A stretch of DNA of 64,000 nt. It comes from Aspidiotus rigidus (lineage: Eukaryota > Arthropoda > Insecta > Hemiptera > Diaspididae). This document shows positions 11,863 through 21,860 of this stretch, piece by piece; the stretch's first letter is position 1, and every line of letters starts with the position of its first letter. A program made the position numbers and the translations under genes. Location of the stretch: the NCBI GenBank assembly GCA_035079385.1, contig JAVHKY010000003.1:18015001-18079000 (forward strand), written 5' to 3'. A model generated the notes under the pieces. It was given only the letters and a program-made list of their open reading frames with translations. It had not been told where the DNA came from and ran no database searches.

Positions 11863-12126
11863 TTGGGTAGATTCACTCACAATGATTCATGGGTGACTTC
11901 AAATCAAATCATTTTATGGAATTCAAAATTAGAGTGCCGAAAAGTTTTTTTTTTTTTAGTTCTTTTCTGCATGTTAGAGCCATTCGAAATTTTTTTAAGT
12001 CCAACTCGTAGTCTTTCAGATTTTTTCAAGTCCCCGTCAAATAGCGATAGTTCCAAAGTCAAATTCCTCTTCTGTCATGTTGAAATTTTTCAGTGTCCCG
12101 ATTTTCTAGATTACCGTACGTACTGA
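11863..12126. repeat. possible ancient 45-bp satellite monomers
   Basis: The pattern CGAAATTTTTTTAAGTCC.., then ..AGATTTTTTCAAGTCCCC, then ..GAAATTTTTCAGTGTCCC occurs at irregular spacing of about 45-60 bp. It resembles a strongly diverged trace of the satellite at 14.3 kb. Weak evidence. Confidence 0.3.
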
Positions 12127-12149
12127 ATAATATGATAGTTCCTAAACCA

Positions 12150-12360
12150 TGTTTATTCATTCATCAAGTATTTCCGACGCTGAATACAAGGCCAATTCCC
12201 GTTTTTCAATAATGCCTCTCATTATTGGGCAATACTCGTGTTCAGTTAATGCGGTTTGTTATTGCGACGCGTAACGTATCTCATCGAGCTACAGAATTTC
12301 AGTGCGCTGGAAGGTACACTTGCCTGTCGCAATGAAGCGTGGGAACTAAACGTCAGTATT
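12150..12360 (-). repeat. dispersed repeat, copy 2 (inverted)
   Basis: Reverse-complement relative of 8930-9115; shared blocks are listed in that entry. Between this repeat and the paralogous exon ending at 10500 (10501-12149) I see no gene, only AT-rich DNA. Confidence 0.6.
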
Positions 12361-14089
12361 GCATATCCAATAACGAAAAGTAATCTTGAACAACGGTAGG
12401 GTCAATAATATTTCGATGAATGGCTCATGTTCATCCCAAAAGTTTAAAATTTGTTCATATTATGTGTAGTTTATCTTGATATTCCAAATTTTGTGAAGTC
12501 AAACTCCTTCATCAGAGTGGGTCGGTTTTTGCCGGGTGGCTGACCGTGGGACGCCAAAATTTTCAAAAAGACCATCCATAGAACAGGTCTCCTGTTAAAA
12601 AATTCTGCAGCTTTCAGATACTGTCTGGTCTAAGAAGTCATCCTTTATCGCATATTATAACGTTAACGTTCGGTGAGAATTAGCAGTACCTATTCACCTG
12701 CATCCCGACGTCGCACCAAAATGATGGGCAGACACCCAATTGTTATGATAATATGTGTATTATGATTATTAGGTAGGTACTCACGTACACTATGATGAAT
12801 GGAGCGTTCTGTTAACCAAGGAAAATTCGTAAGTATGACAGGACCGTCATATCAAGATAACGGTCTTGTGATAAATTGAAATTTCCATCGGAAAACATTA
12901 TGTTGTCTTCCGTCTCGTATGGCGAACGGTTTCCATGTTCAATTACGTAATCAAGAATAAGCTTCCAAGAGAAGTGAATAAGGACGATTATCATGCTATG
13001 AACGACGAGAGTGAAATATTGTACGCTGGTAAGAGCGTGAAATAGAATTGAGGTATGACGTCTTCAGCGAGAATTTTGATCTTTCATGTTACTATATAGA
13101 AGGAGGAGGGATGTTACTTGTAGAAATTTCTTTGATAACTTGGAGAAATTATACGGTAAAAATATTATGGTATTTACAAAATTACGAAAAGAAAGATTCG
13201 GAGTGAATCGATCATCGAAATAAAAATTTATTTTAAAGACAGGGCTCGTACTCGCCTCAAAAGAAATCACGGAAATTTCCGTTCTCTTCAAGTCATTCTA
13301 TTTTCCATTGAGTATACAAATATTTTTGTTTATCGAAATTGTCGAGCAGGATACACCTACAGTCAAAGTTTTTGAATTCATCGCAAGAGGATGAATTATT
13401 TCATTCAGTTTGTCAGCACCAGTGCCTATTTGTAGGAGACGGGAAGCTATACGTTGCGGCATTTATCAAATGAAGAAGATCAATCATAATTATGTAATTT
13501 ACTACCGCACAAGAAATTTTTATTCGTACAAATCGAAAGAACGACAAAGTCGTAAGATATCGGAAATAGGTAAAATTCGTAAAAATTCGAAAAATATACA
13601 AAGTCGAACTTTCCACTCACATCTCTTTCAACAAAAAGTGTCTACGGGATCGTTTACGGCCCAATTATGCGAACTTTCGATTATACTCCGGTAGTGCTTA
13701 CACTTTTTGGAATACGGTCAACCGAGAAATGAATCTGCAAGGAACTTCAGCGATGGTATGGAAAGAAAAATGTTTCCGCCCGTCTAACGATGGTAAATTG
13801 ATCGAAGACCTGACTCCACTCGAGTTTGATTTCTTCGTGCGTGAGGTTGACCGAAAATGTATATCACATGCAGCCACTTAAGACCGCAAGATTACCCTAT
13901 TGAAGAAGAAAGTTAATCTCAAATTCCAACGCTTCAATGTTGTCTCCAAGGTGGTTTTCCATCCTCCTCGACTAAATTTTTCTCAGGTCAACCTTTCTCT
14001 TCCTGTGTAAGCTCTACTGCGAAAAAGTCTGAAACACAACCTTCCTCTGCCCGATGAATCACAAGCAACCACCAACCTAACAGTCGATC
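12361..14089. other. no recognised gene; one dispersed repeat
   Basis: AT-rich DNA without a convincing gene. At 13478-13616 lies a sequence that recurs inverted at about 20390-20545 (see that entry). The word GAACAGGTCTCCTGTTAA at about 12580-12600 is a variant of the window-wide AACAGG..CCTGTT motif. Confidence 0.4.
13478..13616 (+). repeat. dispersed inverted repeat, copy 1
   Basis: Pairs with the reverse complement of about 20390-20545. Shared words include ATTTACTA.CGCACAAGAAAT and TCGTACAAATCGAAAGAACG, continuing ACAAAGTCGTAA. Confidence 0.7.
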
Positions 14090-14097
14090 TTTGAAAA

Positions 14098-16424
14098 AAC
14101 GACGACTTCCTTAACGAAGTTAAACGAGGAACGCAGGGAACCTGTTTTATGAGTCAGATGGGATTTTGTATAGGAAATTCAAGGAAGCCTAGACCTAGAT
14201 AAAGCTAGTATAAAGAAGGCCTAGACCTACTGTAAGCCTAGTATGATATAGTTTGAGAGTCTAAATTTTTCTCAAATCTCCAGCTATATATGACAGCTCA
14301 AGAATCGAAATTTTTCCAAGTCCCCCTCCTATCATATTTAGTTCGAGAGTCGAAATTTTTCCAAGTCCCCCTCCTATCATATTTAGCTCGAGAGTTGAAA
14401 TTTTTCCAAGTTCCCCTCCTATCATGTATATAGCTTGAAAGTCGAAATTTTTCCGAGTCCCCCGCCAATCATATATAGCTTGAGAGTCGAAATTTTTCCA
14501 AGTCCCCCTCCTATCATATTTAGTTCGAGAGTCGAAATTTTTCCAAGTCCCCCTCCTATCATATTTAGCTCGAGAGTTGAAATTTTTCCAAGTTCCCCTC
14601 CTATCATGTATATAGCTTGAAAGTCGAAATTTTTCCGAGTCCCCCGCCAATCATATATAGCTTGAGAGTCGAAATTTTTCCAAGTCCCCCTCCTATCATA
14701 TTTAGTTCGAGAGTCGAAATTTTTCCAAGTCCCCCTCCTATCATATTTAGTTCGAGAGTCGAAATTTTTCCAAGTCCCCCTCCTATCATATTTAGTTCGA
14801 GAGTCGAAATTTTTCCAAGTCCCCCTCCTATCATATTTAGCTCGAGAGTTGAAATTTTTCCAAGTTCCCCTCCTATCATGTATATAGCTTGAAAGTCGAA
14901 ATTTTTCCGAGTCCCCCGCCAATCATATATAGCTTGAGAGTCGACATTTTTCCAAGTCCCCCTCCTATCATATTTAGTTCGAGAGTCGAAATTTTTCCAA
15001 GTCCCCCTCCTATCATATTTAGCTCGAGAGATGAAATTTTTCCAAGTTCCCCTCCTATTGTATATATAGCTTGAAAGTCGAAATTTTTCCAAGTCCCCCT
15101 CCTATCATATTTAGCTCGACAGTTGAAATTTTTCCAAGTTCCCCTCCTATCATATATATAGCTTGAAAGTCGAAATTTTTCCGAGTCGCCCGCCAATCAT
15201 ATATAGCTTGAGAGTCGAAATTTTTCCAAGTCCCCCTCCTATCATATTTAGTTCGAGAGTCGAAATTTTTCCAAGTCCCCCTCCTATCATATTTAGCTCG
15301 AGAGATGAAATTTTTCCAAGTTCCCCTCCTATCGTATATATAGCTTGAAAGTCGAAATTTTTCCCAGTCCCCCGCCTATCATATATAGCTTGAGAGTCGA
15401 AATTTTTCCAAGTCCCCCTCCTATCATATTTAGTTCGAGAGTCGAAATTTTTCCAAGTCCCCCTCCTATCATATTTAGCTCGAGAGATGAAATTTTTCCA
15501 AGTTCCCCTCCTATCGTATATATAGCTTGAAAGTCGAAATTTTTCCCAGTCCCCCGCCTATCATATATAGCTTGAGAGTCGAAATTTTTCCAAGTCCCCC
15601 TCCTATCATATATACAGCTTGAAAGTCGAAATTTTTCCGAGTCCCCCTCCTATCATATATAGCTCGAGAGTCGAAATTTTTCTAAGTTCCCCTCCTATCA
15701 TCTATAGCTCGAGAGTCGAAATTTTTCTAAGTCCCCCTCCTATCATATATAGCTCGAGAGTCGAAATTTTTCCAAGTTCCCCTCCTATCATCTATAGCTC
15801 GAGATTCGAAATTTTTTCTAAGTCACCCTTCTATCATATATAGCTCGAGAGTCGAAATTTTTCTAAGTCCCTCTCCTATCATCTATAGCTCGAGAGTCGA
15901 AATTTTTCTAAGTCCCCCTCCTATCATATATGGCTCGAGAGTCGATATTTTTCTAAGTCCCCCTTCTATCACATATAGCTCGAGAGTCGAAATTTTTCTA
16001 AGTCCCTCTCCTATCATATATGGCTCGAGGGTCGAAATTTTTCTAAGTTTTTCGCTGGACGACGCACGGCGGACGGCGCACGGAGGACGGCGCACGGCAG
16101 ATTTCTCAAATAGCCCCCCATAAAACAGGTTCCCTGTTAAAATTTCGACTCTCGAGCCATATATGATAGGAGGAAGACTTAGAAAAATTTCGACTCTCGA
16201 GCTATATATGATAGCAGGGGGACTTGGAAAAATTTCGTCTCTCGAGCGAGAAAAATTTAGATTCTCAAACTATATTATGATAGGCTTATAGTAGGTCTAG
16301 GCCTTCTTTATACTATCTTTATCTAGGTCTAGGCTTCCTTGAATTTTCAATACCAAATCCCATTCGACTCATAAAACAGGTTCCCTGCGTTCCTCGTTTA
16401 ACTTCGTTAAGGAAGCATTCGTTT
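14098..16424. mobile_element. satellite-carrying inverted-repeat element A
   Basis: Both ends carry the same terminal cassette in inverted orientation. It reads CTTCCTTAACGAAGTTAAAC, GAGGAACGCAGGGAACCTG, then TTTTATGAGTC, and about 100 bp of CCTAGACCTAG/AAGGCCTAG sequence. Between them lies a long 45-bp satellite array (about 14290-16040). A GC-rich CGCACGGCGGACGG block then leads to CCCCCCATAAAACAGG and TTCCCTGTTAA (about 16045-16135), and inverted monomers run up to the right end. Edges are approximate because the right end abuts another satellite monomer. No transposase is encoded, so mobility would need enzymes in trans. Confidence 0.7.
14290..16040 (+). repeat. 45-bp satellite array with 182-bp higher-order period
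   Basis: Tandem 45-bp monomers, consensus core CTCGAGAGTCGAAATTTTTC followed by a CAAGTCCCCCTCCTATCATA-type block. The variant GCTTGAAAGTCGAAATTTTTC recurs at about 14433, 14615, 14887, 15161, 15343, 15525 and 15615. Spacings are 182, 272 or 274 and 90 bp, which defines a four-monomer higher-order unit (three of 45 bp, one of 47) with local two-monomer gains. Because 45 is a multiple of three, several frames stay open and give 15-residue protein repeats; I regard these as artefacts. Confidence 0.92.
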
Positions 16425-16431
16425 TTTCAAA

Positions 16432-16599
16432 GTCGCCCTCCTATCATATATTCTCGAGAGTCGAAATTTTTCTAAGTTTTTCGCTGGACGGCGCACGGCG
16501 CACGCCAGATTTCTCAAATAGCCCCCCATAAAACAGGTTCCCTGTTAAAATTTCGACCTTCGAGCCATATATGATAGGAGAGGGACTTAGAAAAAAAAT
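16432..16599. repeat. partial copy of the satellite-element right module
   Basis: One to two monomers, then the GCTGGACGGCGCACGG block and CATAAAACAGGTTCCCTGTT, then an inverted monomer. This looks like a rearranged piece lying between elements A and B. Confidence 0.6.
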
Positions 16600-18307
16600 T
16601 ACGGCTTCCTTAACGAAGTTAAACGAGGAACGCAGGGAACCTGTTTTATGATTCGAATGAGATTTGGTATTGAAAATTCAAGGAAGCCTAGATCATATAT
16701 AGCTCGACAGTCGAAATTTTTCCAAGTCCCCCTTCTATCATATATAGCTCGAGAGTCGAAATTTTTCTAAGTCCCTCTCCTATCATATATGGCTCGAGAG
16801 TCGTAATTTTTCTAAGTCCCCCTTCTATCATATATAGCTCGAGAGTCGAAATTTTTCTAAGTTCCCCTTCTATCATATATAGCTCGAGAGTCGAAATTTT
16901 TCTAAGTCCCTCTCCTATCATATATGGGTCGAGAGTCGAAATTTTTCTAAGTCCCCCTTCTATCATATATGGCTCGAGAGTCGAAATTTTTTCAAGTCCC
17001 CCTTCTATCATATATGGCTCGAGAGTCGAAATTTTTCTAAGTCCCTCTTCTATCATATATGGGTCGAGAGTCGAAATTTTTCCAAGTCCCCCTCCTATCA
17101 TATATAGCTCGAGAGTCGACATTTTCTCCAAGTCCCCCTCCTATCATATATAGCTCGAGACTCGAAATTTTCCCAAGTCTCTCTGCTATCATATATGGCT
17201 CGAGAGTCGAAATTTTTCTAAGTTCCCCTTCTATCATATATAGCTCGAGAGTCGAAATTTTTCTAAGTCCCTCTCCTATCATATATGGGTCGAGAGTCGA
17301 AATTTTTCTAAGTCCCCCTTCTATCATATATGGCTCGAGAGTCGAAATTTTTTCAAGTCCCCCTTCTATCATATATGGCTCGAGAGTCGAAATTTTTCTA
17401 AGTCCCTCTTCTATCATATATAGCTCGAGAGTCGAAATTTTTCCAAGTCCCCCTTCTATCATATATGGCTCGAGAGTCCAAATTTTTTCAAGTCCCCCTT
17501 CTATCATATATGGCTCGAGAGTCGAAATTTTTCTAAGTCCCTCTTCTATCATATATAGCTCGAGAGTCGAAATTTTTCCAAGTCCCCCTCCTATCATATA
17601 TAGCTCGAGAGTCGAAATTTTCTCTAAGTCCCCCTCCTATCATATATAGCTCGAGACTCGAAATTTTTCCAAGTCTCTCTCCTATCATATATGGCTCGAG
17701 AGTCGAAATTTTTCTAAGTTCCCCTCCTATCATCTATAGCTCGAGAGTCGAAATTTTTTCTAAGTCCCCCTCCTATCATATATAGCTTGAGAGTCGAAAT
17801 TTTTCTAAGTCCCTCTCCTATCATATATGGCTCGAGGGTCGAAATTTTTCCAAGTTTTTCGCTGGACGGCGCACGGCGGACGGCAGATTTCTCAAATAGC
17901 CCCCCATAAAACAGGTTCCCTGTTAAAATTTCGACTCTCGAGCTATATATGATGGGAGGGGGACTTAGAAAAATTTCGACTCTCGAGCTATATATGACAG
18001 GAAGGGGACCTTAGAAAAATTTCGAATCTGAAGCTATATATGACAGAAGAGGGACTTGGAAAACTTTTGACTCTCGAGCTATATATGATAGGGGACAAAT
18101 TTTCCCAAGTCTCCCTCCTATCATAAATAGCTCGAGATTTGAGAAAAATTTGGACTTTCAAACCACATTATACTAGGCTTATTTTACGTCTAGGCCTTCT
18201 TTATACTAGCTTTATCTAGGTCTAGGCTTCCTTGAATTTTCAATACCAAATCCTATTTGACTCATGGTTCCCTGCGTTCCTCGTTTAACTTCGTTAAGGA
18301 AGCCGTC
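16600..18307. mobile_element. satellite-carrying inverted-repeat element B
   Basis: The left terminal cassette (ACGGCTTCCTTAACGAAGTT..) is at 16600-16655. Its inverted partner at about 18266-18307 has lost the AAAACAG part. Inside are a 45-bp array (16693-17850), the GC-rich ACGGCGGACGG block with AAAACAGGTTCCCTGTTAA (17860-17930), then inverted monomers and the CTAGGCTT/CTAGCTTTATC filler. Same architecture as element A, so the two are copies of one family. Confidence 0.7.
16693..17850 (+). repeat. 45-bp satellite array of element B
   Basis: About 25 monomers differing at a few positions (CTAAG/CCAAG, CCTTC/CCTCC, GGCTC/AGCTC/GGGTC). A block beginning at about 16919 recurs at about 17279, a distance of 360 bp or eight monomers, so this array also amplified in multi-monomer steps. 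The long frames on both strands are repeat artefacts. Confidence 0.92.
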
Positions 18308-18424
18308 GTTTTTACTGTAGTTCATTTAATGCATTTGTATATAATACATTTCAGGTCGTAATGATACTTTCAAGAGGATAGTTGAAACTCACCCGGCATA
18401 TGATCCTCTTCAGTATCCATTATT

Positions 18425-18612
18425 TTCTAAGTCCCCCTCTTATCATAATATAGTTCGAGAGTCGAAATTTTTCCAAGGTCCCCTTCCTGTCATATATAGC
18501 TCGAGAGTCGAAATTTTTCCAAGTTTTTCGCTGGACGGCGCGCAGCGGGCGGCGCAAGGCAAATTTATCAAAAAGCCCCCCCCCCCCCATAAAACAGGTT
18601 CCCCGTTAATAA
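18425..18612. repeat. satellite-element fragment upstream of the Penelope-like element
   Basis: Two monomers, the GGACGGCGCGCAGCGGG block, a C-run (about 18578-18588) and ATAAAACAGGTTCCCCGTTAA. The Penelope-derived frame begins directly after it, so the two elements are joined here. Confidence 0.65.
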
Positions 18613-20175
18613 CCAAAGCCGACAAAGGTAATTCTGTGATGATTTTGGTTGAGGAGAAGTACGATAATAAAGTCCATGACTTTTTGAAGGGCAGTGGACG
18701 CACTGCCAGCGGTATTAATTCTACTTTTAATTTTTCCAGTTATGTCCGTGATGTTGGATCGAATGTTAACAAGTGCATATCCACTTTGAGGAATCCTAGA
18801 TCCATCCTCATCCCTAACCCTGTACCTCCTCGGCTTTATGATCTTCCTAAACTCCGTAATTGGAGAATGTCCCTATTAGACCAGTGGTTTTTTTCATATC
18901 TTCTCCGACGTATAAGCTTTCTAAATTACCCGATCAATGCTTCAAGGTGAGTTATCACTTACGCGGTTCGCTGTCATCAATTCTCCTGAATTAGTAGAGA
19001 GGATAATAAATGGTGTTCTCCCTTGTTTTATTCTTGTCTTCTTCGATGTGAAGAGTATATTTCTGCGCGTCTCCTTCCTGCTCTTGATTACTTCAAAGTC
19101 CAGCTCCTTGAAAATGCGCATATCCCGTTAACGTTCACTTGACACTCCTTAAAATGTGTCTTACCCCCAATTTCTGTCAATTTCAACATCTCATCTATGA
19201 GTTTCCCCCTAATATCGGTGTCCCTATCGGCTCCCTCTCGGATCTTTGGTCTCTGAGGTCTTTCTCAAACGTTTTAAAAACGAAGTCTTTCATTCTGGTT
19301 TCCATCTCCTCCCCTACATCGCACCGACATGTGGATGATATCTTATGTCTCTGGAGTGACTCCCTGTCCAATCTTCACTCTTTTCTCACCTTCCTCAATA
19401 GTCGGTATCCTACCATTGAATTTACTATTGAGGTAGGAGGAGCCTCCATCAACTTTCTAGACCTGGTATGTATCGTTTGGGGATTTTCCGTAAAATTACC
19501 TGCACGATATCCGTGCCTCTTCCTTTTGGCCTCCATTTCATAAGCTCGCCGCCTTCAATAGCTTCATCCACCGCCTCGTTTTTATCCCTCTTTCCCCTCA
19601 GACTTTCTCTGACTAGGTTGAGGTCATCAAGTATCTTGCCCATTCTAACGGCTTGGAACTTGATGTCGATTGTAGGGTCCGGAAGAAACTTATTTCTAAA
19701 GCTTTAGACTCTAGCACTTCTCTCCCTCGAAGTATCACTCCCTCTAGAAGAAAATTCAGGGAAGCTTTCCTCGGAGATCACTCATCTCCTTAAACCCTTC
19801 AATCTTCGTCCTGCTTTCTATAACCCCAACCCTGTTTGTAGCCACTTTTGTAGGCAAAAGGATCCTGTCCTTATTTTAGAGAGAAGCGGAGTCTATATAA
19901 GCTTCAATGTTCCGCCTGTCCGGCTGTCTAAATAGGGGAGACAAGCCGACGGCTTTGTACTCGAGTTCAAGAATATCTTGACGAAGTCAATACTGTCCAC
20001 CTCCGAAAAAGATCGGCTTCTGCTGGACACCTTTCGGATTCCGATCATAAATTTGATCTCCAACAAACCGTCTTGCTCTATTGTGAGAATTCCTTCCGTT
20101 GACGGTTGGCCCTCGAACACATATTGAAATTGTTCGTCACTTTTGAATCGTTTTTTACCTGAGAAAGAACTCATA
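18608..20175 (+). pseudogene. decayed Penelope-like element (RT + GIY-YIG)
   Basis: Penelope-like elements encode a reverse transcriptase fused to a GIY-YIG endonuclease. Family motifs appear in order but in changing frames. These are TKADKGNSVMILVEEKYDNK at the start; PPRLYDLPKL at about 18820; NIGVPIGSLSDL at 19212; the catalytic VDDILCLW (about 19334, with His where Tyr is usual); and YPTIEFTIEVGGASINFLDL at about 19408. After a frame change come FRKITCT, the conserved C-terminal RT segment, and a block like SNGLELD. A GIY-YIG start (GVY..LQCSACPAV..IGETSRRL) is recoverable around 19890-19950 only across frameshifts. At least four frame breaks; non-functional. The downstream CAGTAGATGACTGTTTGGTCGAAAATAT (about 20283) resembles the 3' tail of such elements. 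Confidence 0.8.
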
Positions 20176-20389
20176 AAAAAATTCTACACTCTCCCTTCTT
20201 CTTGAATCATATTTTAATTTTCCTGCCACCACTGGCCTTTTCCATTTCTTTCGATTTAGCTTAGTTTTAATTTAGTGTTCGTCAGTAGATGACTGTTTGG
20301 TCGAAAATATATCTATATTTATATATTCATGATCTGTAATTTTTAAGATTTTTTTTTTTTACTTTCAACGTTTTACGACCTAGTCGTTT

Positions 20390-20545
20390 GTTCGATTTTT
20401 GTATATTTTTCAAATTTTTACGAACTTCAACGATTTTCAATATTTTACGACTTTGTCGTTCTTTCGATTTGTACGACAAATTAAAATTTCTTGTGCGATA
20501 GTAAATCACATTGACTGATTTCGATCTTTCCTTCTTCACCAGTGT
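20390..20545 (-). repeat. dispersed inverted repeat, copy 2
   Basis: Inverted relative of 13478-13616, lying just beyond the 3' tail of the Penelope-like element. It may be part of that element's 3' region or an independent short repeat. Confidence 0.7.
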
Positions 20546-21009
20546 CTATTTCTTAGGTATAGATAACTACAGTAGGCTTCGTAAGTTGTGAAGCTCTTCT
20601 CACGAAACTACCCTCATCGAGCAATGGCAGGCGGAGGAGAGGTAGGATATTACGGATTTCATTTGTTTCTCTTGTAGCGACATAACGTGAATTCCTTTAG
20701 CCACACATAAAATTTTTATGATCGCGATTGAAACATACACGCGCGCGTGTATTTTCACTTTTTAACTAGCGCCAAGAATTTATCTACGAACTGCGCAGAT
20801 TAGCGTCTCTCGAGGTTTTTAAACGAGCTTCGTCGTTCGTATTTGTAATCTCTATGAATATTATTTCAATATTCATTGAAATATACGTTATTACATTCTT
20901 CCTCAGACAGTCAACTCTCATCGTGCTCAATTGCAAGTGTTTTATGAGGAGCCGATAGGTCGAATTTTATCGTTGACGGGAATAAAAGCTCGATAGGCGA
21001 AGTAAAAAT

Positions 21010-21324
21010 ATGAAGTTTTTCACGTTCTTAGGTAAAAATATCGTGATACTCGTACTCTTCGTGTTATTGACATATTCCGTAATTATGGGTGCGAAAATCA
21101 ACGGTACTAAAAAAGAAAATCGTGATTCCAAGGGTTTGCACACCATGGTCGCGTACAATGCGTCAACGGATAATGCGATCAAACTTTCAGAAGCCAGTTT
21201 GTTTGGCGGATCGTCTGTCATCAAAAAAAGAGTTCGAGAGACAACCGATTGTCCCTTTGGAAAGAGTTACAAGAAAGGTAAATGCCGAACTTTGATATCT
21301 AAAAACATAACGATCAATTGGTGA
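21010..21324 (+). CDS. small secreted protein with C-terminal CPxG..C motif
   Basis: A 104-residue frame from ATG 21010. Residues 1-28 form a classic signal peptide or membrane anchor: MKFF, charged GKN, then a run of Ile/Val/Leu ending SVIMGA. A polar middle follows with one NAS and one NGT glycosylation sequon. The C-terminus reads DCPFGKSYKKGKCRTLI, the same C-P-x-G-x(6,7)-C-[KR] module as at 9384 and 10175. An AATAAA at 21420 supplies a polyadenylation signal 96 bp after the stop, which supports a real transcript. It appears to be one exon, although an upstream non-coding exon is possible. Role unknown; secretion is inferred from the signal sequence. Confidence 0.65.
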   Translation: MKFFTFLGKNIVILVLFVLLTYSVIMGAKINGTKKENRDSKGLHTMVAYNASTDNAIKLSEASLFGGSSVIKKRVRETTDCPFGKSYKKGKCRTLISKNITINW

Positions 21325-21419
21325 ACTTTTTACGACGCGCATTCAACTTTTAGGCCTATCCGTTTATTATTGTTATTATGCACTGACTTTTATTATTTTT
21401 CAACCACTATGTGTATACG

Positions 21420-21425
21420 AATAAA
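21420..21425 (+). terminator. polyadenylation signal AATAAA
   Basis: Lies 96 bp downstream of the stop of the secreted-protein gene at 21010-21324; spacing is normal for a short 3' UTR. Confidence 0.55.
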
Positions 21426-21860
21426 GTCTACCTAACGATAAATTTGCGTATCAGTAATTGAAACACTCGTACTCGAGAACGCACATTTCATTTTTGTGAC
21501 CACGAATTGAAACTGTTTCATGTACGCGTACCTCATTGTAATTGTTAATCATTTGGGAATTCGTAATTGATAATCATAAATTATCGTTCATAGAGCACAC
21601 CGGGGGCGTTCAGCTGATATTTTTTCAATTGAGACAGTGACCTTACAATATGTAGTAGGCGCACGAAAGATTTGAAGTGCCCAGGAAATTAATAATTTAC
21701 ACACATTTTCAATCTTGTGTCACAAATGTTAGCAGTCACAACTATGAAAGTCGTTCACCCTACCAAAAAAAAAACATATATATATTGTTTTATCTGCTTT
21801 TCTCATTCCTGTACTACATCTTTATACGCTGTTACACTAGTGTAGGCGAATTAGAAACAA

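Noticed and set aside
14261..17733. Long repetitive open frames on both strands (up to about 196 codons)
   Set aside because: They are the 45-bp satellite read in frames that stay open because 45 is a multiple of three. The products are pure 15-residue repeats on both strands.
14290..17850. CRISPR-like array of short regular repeats
   Set aside because: The repeats are directly adjacent with no unique spacers, and the surrounding genome is eukaryotic.
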